A stretch of 64,000 bases of DNA, taken from Sipunculus nudus (Eukaryota > Annelida > Sipuncula > Golfingiida > Sipunculidae). The notes under the pieces are model-generated. The model did no database searches. It had not been told where the DNA came from and saw only the letters and a list, made by a program, of their open reading frames with translations. The stretch is from the NCBI GenBank assembly GCA_026874595.1, contig CM049306.1, positions 59,156,019-59,220,018 on the forward strand, written 5' to 3'. Each line of letters begins with the position of its first letter. The first letter of the stretch is position 1. The translations under genes were made by a program, and so were the position numbers. This document shows positions 12,031 through 22,300 of this stretch, one piece after another.

Positions 12031-13856
12031 CATATGAACCCTTGGATATGTGAGTACCAATACTGGCATGAATATAAAAATAGCGAAGCTGCCTCTGCAT
12101 TTAAATGTTCCGTTTATTGATCTTTTTTTCCTATATGACCAACACACCACCTTTTAGACAAATGAATACTTACAAGAGTGGAAGCCTACCATCAAATTAT
12201 CCCACAGTCGTAATGCCGGCAGTAACTCATGGGCAAAGAGGAAGCCATATGCAGAGATACAGAGATGGATTTAGGGCGGACAGGAGAGTGCAGTTCTGAG
12301 AAATATAATTATATTCGCTTATTAGAAACAAAATAGCTACCCCATATTTGTCCATTTCAGCCTTTCAAAAAGTTTCGAATCCGTACAACCAGAGGGTTAT
12401 ACCCCATACCCTCCATCCTGTAGGTTTCGCTTCTAGGATCTGCCGTTTGGAGTCCCCCATTCTAAAACCACCTATTCGCCGCTGATATATATTATACAGT
12501 AGGCTTACGGGAAATGGGTTTGTATAAATGGCCCCACGGGAAGCAAAAATAAGCAGTTTTGTGCTTATATGCTGTCTTCAAACAAGCACCTATGCAAGGC
12601 TTTCAATAATTCAGAATGTGTTTACATACGAGTTACAGTTAGATAGTTCTTACATAACACACCACTATGCAGTCAGTAGGATTGATTAGAAAACCGTGTG
12701 GCTGTTATGGAACCAATGCCTGAAGCTTGCTTATAAGCCAACAAATGTGAATGGAATATGCTTTGTGTAGACCTTAAACAAGTACGTTACATTAGCTGCG
12801 TAGTATGTCGCATATAGAAAGGATAGAAAGGAATATTAGCTAGATCCCCACGTATAGGGGCTACATTTCGGTTTTTGAGGACCTCTCTTTTCAAGAGTTC
12901 TTGGCTACCACATACTCCACACAAAATAAACATATACTGATATAGAAAATAACTCTTAATCAGGACCAAAATACTGAGCGGGACGTTTAATTTTTTTAAT
13001 GAGCTAACCAGAAGGCTGCAAAGATGGCATTAAGTTCTTAACATTGTGCATGTTCACCTGAAGTGACACACGAAATGATTTCAAGGACTTGGTGTCAGAT
13101 CACAAAAAATTACCTGCAAAAGATAGAACCGAACAATATTTTATATATCTTTTTTTTTATATTTTGTACTCGACCAGTACTAGTTAGGGAACTCGAAACC
13201 GTTGTATACACATATATTAAGAGAAACTTTAGTGTCAGCTGCCGAAAGGGTTGAATGTGCATCGGTGTCGTAGAATCAGATCTGTACTTGAGCTCAAATA
13301 TGCTACCAACATCGAGATGATTTAGTGATCCCGAATGTTTGTGGAGGTATGCGTGCTGTCCTTGACTGCTTTCTAGTTTTGCTTGTCTATACCATGAAAC
13401 CACTCCCAGCAACTACCCTTATAACACAACATCTCGCAAGCATTTTCCGACTTGCCGTAAATGTCTGACACGACCAGCCTGCTCTAACGACCTTTTTACT
13501 TGCCCCCGTAGGCTGTAGTTTTGATGGAGTCTTATGGTATAACGATGAACCGTCTGATTCGTATTAGCAGTGTATATAATAAAAAAAAAACATATGCCGA
13601 CATAGGTCTGTTTATTATAGAAAAGAGTATATTTGTACCAGACAGATATAACATGCTTCGGTTGTGTTAGTAAATGCAATGTTACCATCGGTCTGACTCA
13701 TTTTAACATCATACACATAAAATTGATTTCTCAGAATAACCACTGGCCGCTGTTTACTGGAGTTTTCACAGCTGATAACCTGACACCATTCATAACCTGA
13801 CGGTTTGATAAACTCTGAACCAACACCCTTTTTTGTCTAGGTAACCGCCTCTATAT
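12031..13856. other. intergenic, no gene seen
   Basis: A 64-codon open frame at 12105-12299 on the + strand and frames of up to 100 codons on the - strand (13110-13412) show no recognisable domain. I treat this stretch as spacer. Confidence 0.45.
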
Positions 13857-14800
13857 TTAGCTCAGCCTACTGAAAGTCAGCTAAGGTATAGGAATGGCGC
13901 TTTGTCCGTCGTCCGTCCGGGTGTCTATATTAGCATGGCACAAACTCTCATTGGAACACTCTCATTGAAAACTTGAAATTAGTTTGCTGCGACCTATATC
14001 TTCCGAGGTATGCGGCTTGTTTGTATCCCCCCCCCCCCCGAAAAAAACTAGTGGCGTCCCCTGTGTGTTTTTTTTTTTTTCTTTTTTTTTCAATTTATTT
14101 TTTTTTCTGTTTTTTTTAGACCGCCAAATGACAGTAAGTATGTCAGTTTCTCAGCTGTAATTTTCCTCTAGTATCCCGAAACCTGGTGTGTTTATTGATT
14201 GTCCTGAAGACTGGTGGTGCCACCTGTATTTTTTCAACTTTTAATCATATTTCCCTCTTATTTGAGACTGCCAAATTATGTTGAAACTAACAAATTCGCA
14301 ATTGTGGTTTCATGAAGTGTCCTCCAGCCCTGTGTGTTTATTAGGGCCCCGCTTGAATAAGCGGATGCCCATAGTAATCACTCTGTCTGTCCGCCTCTCC
14401 GTCCGTTCGTCTTTCTGCATGTCCGTCAAATTTGTTTCCTAATGATAACTACAGTTTGGATTGAAAAAATTGGTTTCGAACTTGATTTATATATGCTCAC
14501 CACTAAAGTGAGAATACTTTTGATTTTTGGGTCAAGAGATCAGAGGTCAAGGTCACAGGACCTACTTCTCTCAAATTTATTGTGTTGCATTTTGAGCCAT
14601 ATTTTTATCTCAGATCGTCCATCTTCCTAATGTGGCTCACCTGCCAATAGGGGGAGAATCTGTTTGATTTTCGCTTCACAAGGTCATTCACAAATTACTT
14701 TCTGGATGATAACTCCAGTTTGGATAGACTGATTGGCTTCGAACTTGATCACAGGACCCACATTTTAAAAAAGCTCATAAACATATCCTTATATACAAAT
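13857..14800 (+). repeat. GTCCGTC-rich dispersed repeat with AGGTCAAGGTCA modules
   Basis: Two stretches rich in GTCCGTC/GTCTGTC words (about 13905-13925 and 14380-14430) are followed by a module containing GATAACTACAGTTTGGATTG and TTGGTTTCGAACTTGAT (14441-14485). This module recurs at about 14707-14750 (GATAACTCCAGTTTGGATAG, TTGGCTTCGAACTTGAT), an offset of about 265 bp. Between them is the direct repeat GAGGTCAAGGTCACAGGAC (about 14542), with two nuclear-receptor-type half-sites. It looks like a decayed satellite-bearing mobile element. C and T homopolymer runs lie at 14027-14120. Confidence 0.5.
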
Positions 14801-14859
14801 TCAACTGAGCGTTTAGACCCATAGGTCCCTAGTTTTGACACTTGCCTAACCATGTTATC

Positions 14860-15100
14860 TGCAGAATTCCATTCCGATTTCAAACTACGTGAAAGGGGCT
14901 TATACTGTATCAACCAGGCTGCGGGTCCTTAGTATATGTCATCCCTATTGCTGGATCATAACGCCGAGGAGCCCCCAAAAGGCGCACTCGTGAGTGAACC
15001 ATGACTGTTGGGCAGTCTCCCCATTAAGCCGACCTAGTGCTCACCATGGGTGGGGGCAGACGTGAAAAATCTCACCGCCAGAGAAGCCCCATGAACCGCT
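14860..15100. repeat. dispersed repeat family B, copy 1
   Basis: Words shared with copies at about 21410-21720 and 52700-52880 include GCAGAATTCCAT, ATTGCTGGATCATAAC followed by CCGAGGA, GCACTCGTGAGTGAA, CCCATTAAGCC and CGTGAAAAAT. The copy at 21.4 kb ends in a tRNA-like head on the - strand, so the family is probably a SINE. This copy has lost the head. Confidence 0.55.
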
Positions 15101-15219
15101 GTTTATTTGTTTGGGACTATTTTTCTGCAGGAATGTTCAAGTTGAAAACATAAGTTGTAAGTGAAATCTAAAGAATTCAACTAATATATCACAAGGGATA
15201 AAATACCCGCTGTCCACAA

Positions 15220-15403
15220 TACAATGGAACCTGTCTGAAAAACCACCAGTATAATAAGACCACCTGTCTATTATGATCACCACTGAGTTAACCGAAAGCA
15301 TTCACATTAAGTAAAACGAAATTTTCTTTAAAAGGCCACCCCTGAAATAAGACTACTTTTTTCAAAGTCACACGGGTGGTCGTATTAAACAGGTTTCACT
15401 GTA
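15220..15403. mobile_element. 184-bp inverted-repeat (MITE-like) element
   Basis: The left end reads TACAATGGAACCTGTCTG and, after a few bases, ACCACC. The right end, read on the opposite strand, is TACAGTGAAACCTGTTTA and then GACCACC. The terminal inverted repeats of about 28 bp with a few mismatches, the size and TA borders fit a miniature inverted-repeat transposable element. Internal words of the type AAGACCACCTGTCTATTATG resemble degenerate copies of the ends. The same terminal motif (TACAGTGAAA, GACCACC) bounds the 17-bp minisatellite at 29361-30260. Confidence 0.65.
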
Positions 15404-16161
15404 TTTAAGCAATCAAAATAAAAATATTTCTGAGAAAACCAGTCTGCGCGGCACAACAACTCAAATCCAATTATGGCAGTCAGGGCCATCGGTCACATAA
15501 ACAAACAGTCGCAGTTTATAGTTTCGAATGGACGAATCCATGAAACTCTAAAAAGCATGACCAGCCAAAGAGATTTGTCAGACACATCTGTCAGTCAATG
15601 GAAAAGAAGTAACATTTAAACATGGAATTTATTTAAACATTCTGTAATGATATGTAAGGTAGTCTCTTCAGTTTATATTTTATATAAAATCATACAAAAT
15701 ATTAACTTTTAGGAAAATTATCCAGCTCCGTCAATGCAAGAAAACAGGTGGATATACATGTTGGAGGAACATACCGTAAAGAAGTTAAACACGACTTTTA
15801 ACAGGTATTTAAAAAATAAAAAAAAAATAAATTATAAGACGTATAATATGACTTTAACATGCTATAAAAGTATTGAGGTTGTATTTAGACAACACGTTCC
15901 AAATGTAATACATGTTTCTTATTTTATTCAAAATATTATACAAGAGTATAGTTTCAACGCATATCATTCCATAGTAAACTTAGGTTTGAAAAAACGTTTT
16001 TTTTATATCTGGAACGGGCCTTACAACTGCTTTTAACGGGACATAATTAAAATTATACCCAAAGTCTACCTTACAACATAGTTGTGGACAGTGTTATTTT
16101 CAGTCTGCAGGTATAAGAACACTTCAAAAGGTAGGTGTCAACTGTAGTCAGTTTATTATAT
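15404..16161. other. intergenic, no gene seen
   Basis: A 100-codon, lysine- and asparagine-rich frame at 15734-16036 is what AT-rich spacer gives by chance; no domain is visible. Nothing else was found. Confidence 0.45.
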
Positions 16162-18240
16162 ATGTATATGTTGGAGCCTGTCTGCGGATCTGGCCCATCT
16201 GCTGATGGGCTTGGCCCATATGATGATCTGCAGATGGGCAGCCCAATAACGGATTTGATACCATGCACTTTCTGGCCCGTCTGCAGATGGGCTTGGCCCA
16301 ATAACCGATTTTAGTTTTTGTTAGTTTTACGTTATTTTTTTTTTATTATCTTGATGACTTTTGTACTCAGACAAACATTTCTCAGAACTTAAATGGATTT
16401 GCCTGCTCTTGGGGTGTCCAACACTCTTGTTATTCCCTCTGAAGTCAAGCTCGGAGAAGAGGTCAGCAAGTATTTACGGGTAGTCCGTGTTGATAGTCTA
16501 TTTTACGTTGCCAAGAACATCCGCGAGAGGGAGGTGGACCATGCAGGATATCGAAAGACCTTTGCCCATGTTAGTGCTTCATTTATCATGTAAGGTGTAT
16601 CCAATATTAAGTTGGTGAATTGGTCATACCTAAATGCGTTTACCCTTAAGTGTTATTATAGTGTTAGTGACAACCAAGCTAACTAGAAAGCACTCACAGA
16701 GCACATGCCTCCGCCATCGCCAGTATACGTACCAATGAAAGTACACTTGGTTATATGACATGAAATAGTATATGGCATTTTAGACAAAAAAGGTACAACC
16801 CTATCAAAATAGTGTGCCATTTAAACCACGTATTATCATAATTTATTCAATTTATATAATACAGATTTATTTTACATATATTATTTTACATATTGTCCCG
16901 AATCCAAACAGGGTCTATAAATAAGTTTAGAATACTTCCTATAGTAAGCTGAGCTAAATTTTTATTCGATAACAGTATCCCACACAGACCGAAATTATAA
17001 ATATGCATGTATTAACTACGAATTTTGGTAGTTTTATCGTATAAATTTTATCTCTTCATTATTTATCTTCTGAGTATAAAGTATAATTATATTTATCCAA
17101 AATGGTTTATAAGGAGTCTTGTCACAATTTAAATTTTATATTTATATTCTATATATTAAAACATAATTATATATTAAACATCGAGATGATTGCCTTTTTC
17201 AGAGATCTAGTTATTTATCAGTTGTATCTAATAAATTGTTATATATTAAAAATAAAATAAATTTTACAATGTTACTGTGAAAGATATGTAAAACATAATC
17301 CTATCGTTTTGTTTAAAATTATTTTGTGGCGTTTTTGTCCTGGCCTTTGCAAAGACACTACTCTCCGGCAATGACCCCTGCAGCCAAAACTACATTTAAC
17401 CTCGGCATCATCTCTGTGATGACCTGAAGAAAGGAGTGCTGTCCGACTTCCCTGCTGCTCTCATCACCAGGACGCCAACAATTCTGTACGAATGCTAAGT
17501 AGAAGAGCTTATCAATAAGACACTTCTCCAAAAGAAACTGTATCAAGATGTGTTATTGAGGTGAAAGTGCATGATTGTAATTGACTCTGAGATCAAATGA
17601 CTCATAAGAAAGTGTTTGCTACATATATATTACACTATTCTATTGTCAAAATATGTAGTAATCTTGATATATATGTGGATATTAAAAATGAATATGAGAA
17701 ACTGATTTGTACCACATATAATTTCTCTTTAGTAAATTGTATGTACCGTGGAAGTCACATCTATGTGGTAATGTAAATGAAATTTTTTTCGCAACAGCTG
17801 TAATTACTCTTTTATAAAAAGTGAACCTCATTAAACTCTTAACATTACACGAATGCAATGTAGACTAATTAAGAATTGTAACACTGTATCTATGTATCAC
17901 AATCTATGTAGTTTTCTATGCACATCTATGTAATTTTTATGATAAAATTTTTGATTTAAGGCTGTGATAGTGATTTATGTTTAAATTAACACATTTAAGT
18001 TCTGAGAAATGTTTGTCTGAGTACAAAAGTCATCAAGATAATAAAATAATAACGTTTTATTAACAAAACCTAAAATCGGTTATTGGGCCAGCCCATCTGC
18101 AGATGGGCCAGAGAGTGCATGGTATGAAATCCGTTATTGGGCTGCCCATCTGCAGATGGGCAGCCCAATAACGGATCCTCATATGGGCCAAGCCCATCGG
18201 CAGATGGGCCAGATCCGCAAACGGGCTCCAACATATACAT
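16162..18240. mobile_element. 2.08-kb element with ~240-bp terminal inverted repeats
   Basis: The left arm (16162-16395) starts ATGTATATGTTGGAGCC and ends CTCAGAACTTAAATG. The right arm (17992-18240) is its inverse: it begins CATTTAAGTTCTGAG and ends GGCTCCAACATATACAT. Each arm contains copies of the palindrome GCCCATCTGCAGATGGGC and of CCCAATAACGGAT; the right arm has more of them and is longer. The interior is AT-rich. It contains a 67-codon + frame starting at the inner edge of the left arm (16393-16593), followed by a GTAAGG donor-like site, and a GC-richer block at 17340-17560. Neither matched a transposase that I recognise. The structure fits a DNA transposon or non-autonomous derivative with long, internally repetitive termini. 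Target duplication is unclear. Confidence 0.8.
16393..16593 (+). CDS. small unrecognised frame inside the inverted-repeat element
   Basis: The 66-residue frame begins MDLPALGVSNTLVIPSEVKL exactly where the left arm ends and has a composition unlike the AT-rich DNA around it. It stops after SFIM; a donor-like GTAAGG overlaps the stop (CAT|GTAAGG), so it could be a first exon of a longer product. The GC-richer block at 17340-17560 in the same element might hold a later exon, but I could not join them in frame with confidence. I do not recognise the family. It may equally be a fragment of a captured gene or noise. Confidence 0.25.
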   Translation: MDLPALGVSNTLVIPSEVKLGEEVSKYLRVVRVDSLFYVAKNIREREVDHAGYRKTFAHVSASFIM

Positions 18241-18676
18241 TAACGTAAATGTTTAAAAATTTTGCTCAGCTGAGTCATAGCAATCAAGCTTTGTCCATCA
18301 TTTGTCCATCCAGCCATTAACAAGCTCAAATCGTAACCATTTGACCTAAAACTTGTTATTTGATATCTATAAGTAGATCCTTGATAAAACTCCTTGCATC
18401 CCAAAAATTGGTCACTATTAGCTATAGCCACACATCATAATATTCACCTTTACTAAAGTCACAGTTTTTAGCTAACACTGATGATTCAATTTCGAGGACC
18501 AAGGAAGGCCACCTCAAGTTTCCATGTGTAATAACAATATTTTGTCCTCCCACCTTGACATATGATCATTCAGACATCTCAGTATGACTCTACCTCTAGT
18601 CATCAGGTTGGCGGTTATTTATTTTTGTCTGAGGAATTTTGCTCTAGGTGTAAATAAGTATACTGTTGTATATATT

Positions 18677-18727
<51 letters not shown>

Positions 18728-19104
18728 CTGACAGCCACACCTATCACATTAACTGGCCACTATATCATAAGTGACTTACATGATGGCCAAGAAACTTCAG
18801 CATTTTAGTGATGCTGCAAAGGTGGTGGTGTAAGTTTATATATATACCCAACTCAGTAATAAAACTACTGACTTGTGACTGTCAGCCTGGACATTAAGGA
18901 TTTTTACCGCACAATGCAGAAGCTGTAGGTGAACAACCCACAAGTTTTGTCACATAGGTTATATCTGTTCAAAATAGAAAAGGTATGTATATCCTGTGGT
19001 GTAACAATCATATTGATAAAAATGAGAACATGAAATGCGGCTTTTTTTATAGAGGTCTATATTTCACTCTACCTTCCCCACATTTTCTGAAAACATATAT
19101 CAGT

Positions 19105-19150
<46 letters not shown>

Positions 19151-19358
19151 GTAAATCTATTGCTATTGCTATTATTTCGGGCTTACCTGAATATCCAACA
19201 GATCCCTGCGAATCTGTACAGACATGTATCATAATGACCCTTCACCTGGTAGATGTCAGTAATAATCTTATCTTTTTTTTAACCTGTTTTGCCATACATC
19301 TTCATAGTGGCGTCCATTTATCCTCAAGACTGTGTGGGGGATGATATCCTATTTCCCA

Positions 19359-19408
<50 letters not shown>

Positions 19409-21399
19409 GTGTATGAAGTATGTTAATAGCCATCTGTTAATGTTGGTCCATCTATCAGAAAGACAGGAATGAAAACAGTACTTCCAAGGCAAAATTGTAA
19501 AATAAGAAGGTCTATTACATGGATTATGATTCGGACATAACAAAGCAGGAAAAAGTCATGATTTATTCCAGGAAAACGATTTTATTTCAGAAATATGAAG
19601 CGTTTCATTCCCTGTTGTACCCAAATATAAAACCGGACCTGATATTAGTTAAATATGCGTTTGGGGGAATGTTCCATTTGTATGACACGCGCATGCGCCA
19701 CATACCTTTATTCGGAGTGTAGGGCTAAGTCGATATTCTCGATCATGTTACTACATTAAAAAACTATGGCTTCAAATAATAATACTTCTCACTAGGGAAA
19801 CGCCTCAATATTTTTCAAATGGTATTATCGTACATTGGGAGAATTCTACGTGACAGGTGGGTAAAACGCGCCAAACGTTAACAAGGTTCGGTGTATACCT
19901 CACGTACCGGGTCCTGGGCGTATATAATGATCCCCATTTGCAAGGTCACAACACCGTGGCTATCCAAGAATTGAGCTGTAGATTGTGTGTTATAGATGGT
20001 TTTAGAGTATGGTCTTGTATTCAATGAAGCCAGCAAACGCTGTATGGCTGAAATATCTCACCCATTCTCGGCTCAGATACGAACAGAAGGGCACCGGGCT
20101 TAAATTCCTGTGTTTTACCCCCAGAATACAGAAGTCGGTTTATGGAATGAGCATCGTATAATCATTTATGTTTAATAGATACTGAATAAAGTAACGGACA
20201 GCAAATTATCTAAAGGTCCGGAACAATGCTATTCTTGTGATATTAGTGTTTCGAGACAAAATTCCGTATTAAAAATTCTTAAGATACATACTTATAAAGA
20301 TATTTAGTCTATGCTGTCAAAGTCAGATAACATTTTCGATTATCGTTACAGTTGGCCACCAAAAAGAAAGATTTTTCTTCCAGTCCTTGTCCTTCATTTT
20401 CCGGTCCACTTTTTTTTTTTTTTGTTTTACTGAATGAACATGTTCTGTCAATTGGTGCTTTTGCCTAAATCCTTTTGACAATGAAATTATTTCGTGTGTC
20501 AGTGTTCTTTCGTTAAGTTTAATTAAAGATTTATTAAATGTTGCGTTAAACATGTACGCAATTACAAGAACTGAAGCATATATTTCTATTCATCCTGTAA
20601 CTTTCATGCAGTCTTCTAGACTGGCATATCATAATAAATGCCATCTAACTGCGCCATTCGTGTCTTATTTAATTTATTTTTATGTATTTTTGCCGTGGAA
20701 CTTTTTTTCACAACAGTCTCTCGAGTAATTCAAGTGAGAATCGGTATGATCTAAAAAAGGCTGTCCAAATAAAAATTAGTGCTGATCGAAAATTACGCAA
20801 CGCGCATTCAGCATACGACATACAAAAAATTAAAACACAATCTGGAAAGCAAAAACGATTAGCTTATAGTGTTCAAAGAAATTTAGAAAACGAGTTTGAA
20901 AATCTCCCGAGAAGAGACACAGGCTGCATATTTCGTTAAGAGTGAAAAAAGATTTCTGGTTAAGTTCATGGTTTCACTTTTTGCTATTTTTTTGTATGGA
21001 AGTGAAAAGAACAACACACAAAGCTTTTGTCAATCTTGTTCATAAAAAAATGTTGTCCAGCAAGCAACAAAAAAAAAATTGATCAAGTTGCTGTGTCACT
21101 ACTTGGAAGACAGTGGATGGAATGCCACATTTTATAGTTAGACGGCTGCATAAAAATGGCTTTATATATCTATCGTCCAAATATATACTTAAATAATAAA
21201 CATATTGAGTTATATTTGCAATAAAAGGTTTTCACAACATTCAAAATGATGTTGATGTGATCATTTACGTCACACCTAGAGAGATGTCTTTAGTTAGATT
21301 ATTATGGGTAGGTTTGACCTGAATCAGGAGGCTCTATCCAATTTGATGCAGAGCCTGATGAAAGTCTTTTTTTACACAATTTTTAGTGGAGGTAATGTT
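18241..21399. other. intergenic with (TA)n tracts, no gene seen
   Basis: Contains (TA)n microsatellites at about 18679-18722, 19108-19147 and 19362-19406, and AT-rich spacer. An 85-codon + frame at 20682-20939, rich in lysine, arginine and asparagine, has no recognisable domain and is not called as a gene. Confidence 0.5.
18679..18722. repeat. (TA)n microsatellite
   Basis: Uninterrupted AT dinucleotide tract of about 44 bp. Two similar tracts lie within 700 bp (19108-19147 and 19362-19406). Confidence 0.95.
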
Positions 21400-21720
21400 T
21401 GGATAACTATGTACATGTGCAGAATTCCATACCGGTTTTCGGACCATGTAACAGGGCGAAGCACACGATTATCCTAGCGTTAACCAGTTCCTGTTTACTG
21501 CACCTGCGGATCTTAGGTGTCTAACACCAATGAATCCACAAAGATGCACTCGTTTATGAGTGAAACACGACTGTAGGTACAGTCATCCCATTAAGCCTGC
21601 AGAGCGCTCGCCCTCGTGGGCGTTGGCCGACCGTGAAAAATATCCTTGGTCAAGGCTCGAACTCGTTATCTGCAGATTCGAGCCCTGTGCTCTACTCGTA
21701 GACCATGAAAGCCTGTCTTG
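21400..21720 (-). mobile_element. dispersed repeat family B, copy 2, with tRNA-like head (SINE-like)
   Basis: Read on the - strand, the sequence from about 21715 starts with a tRNA-like head: an A-box-like TGGTCTACGAGTAG and a B-box-like GAGTTCGAGCC about 45 bp later. It is followed by a body with words shared with family B copies at 14860-15100 and 52700-52880 (the + strand shows CCCATTAAGCC, CACTCGTTTATGAGTGAA and CAGAATTCCAT). A Pol III promoter-like head followed by a conserved body is the usual layout of a SINE. The tail and target duplications were not identified. Confidence 0.5.
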
Positions 21721-22218
21721 ATGAATTTCGTTGAAAGAGAAGCTCCAGTCCTAGTCGTAAATACACGACTCTGTAAGAATTTATATTGGGCTGGAAAGCC
21801 TAACGTAAGTCATGATACAAGCTATACGGGGGAATATACTGCAACGGCCATCCATCTAGGTTCATTGATATCGTGGTAAACAGCCGAGAATCTAAAGATA
21901 GGACTAAGAGAGAGACGAATTAACAAAAAAGAAAACATGTGAACTCACAAACCGGGTCCGATTAACGACGTGACCTCATAAACCAAACTGAAAAACCCGT
22001 CTCTATGGTAACTAGTCATTTTCTGTATCGCTTTCAAGTTGGCTGTCGTCCAGCAACCCGCGCGGACCATACTTGTATTCACGCTGTCAGAAATGCAAGA
22101 AACATGCAGAGGGATTTACCAATATGCTGAAGATTTTTTTTCGCACCTTGTAGATTTTGTTGGAAAGTATACTAAAAAATTAAAAAGTTTATGTCAAGTG
22201 GCAACATACTTTGGTTGC

Positions 22219-22300
22219 CTTTTTATTCGCGAGGGTTTTAATTTCGCGATATTCGCGAATGTAACATAATCGCAAATATGAAACCCTCGCGAATAAAATG
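22219..22300. mobile_element. TTCGCG hairpin repeat (MITE-like), copy 1
   Basis: TTTTATTCGCGAGGGTTT at 22221-22238 is perfectly complementary to AAACCCTCGCGAATAAAA at 22281-22298 (18 of 18). The loop itself contains further TTCGCGA/TCGCAAA words. Diverged relatives with ATTCGCGATATTCGCGAA-type words occur at about 40385-40450 and 62456-62545, and a piece at 23000-23095. A short hairpin repeated in the window suggests a small non-autonomous DNA element. Confidence 0.65.

Noticed and set aside
12105-12299. 64-codon + frame after a CTTTTAG acceptor-like site
   Set aside because: It might be a last exon, but no upstream exon in phase was found and the peptide is not recognised.
20682-20939. 85-codon basic + frame
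   Set aside because: Composition fits AT-rich spacer, and I could not match it to any transposon or host family.
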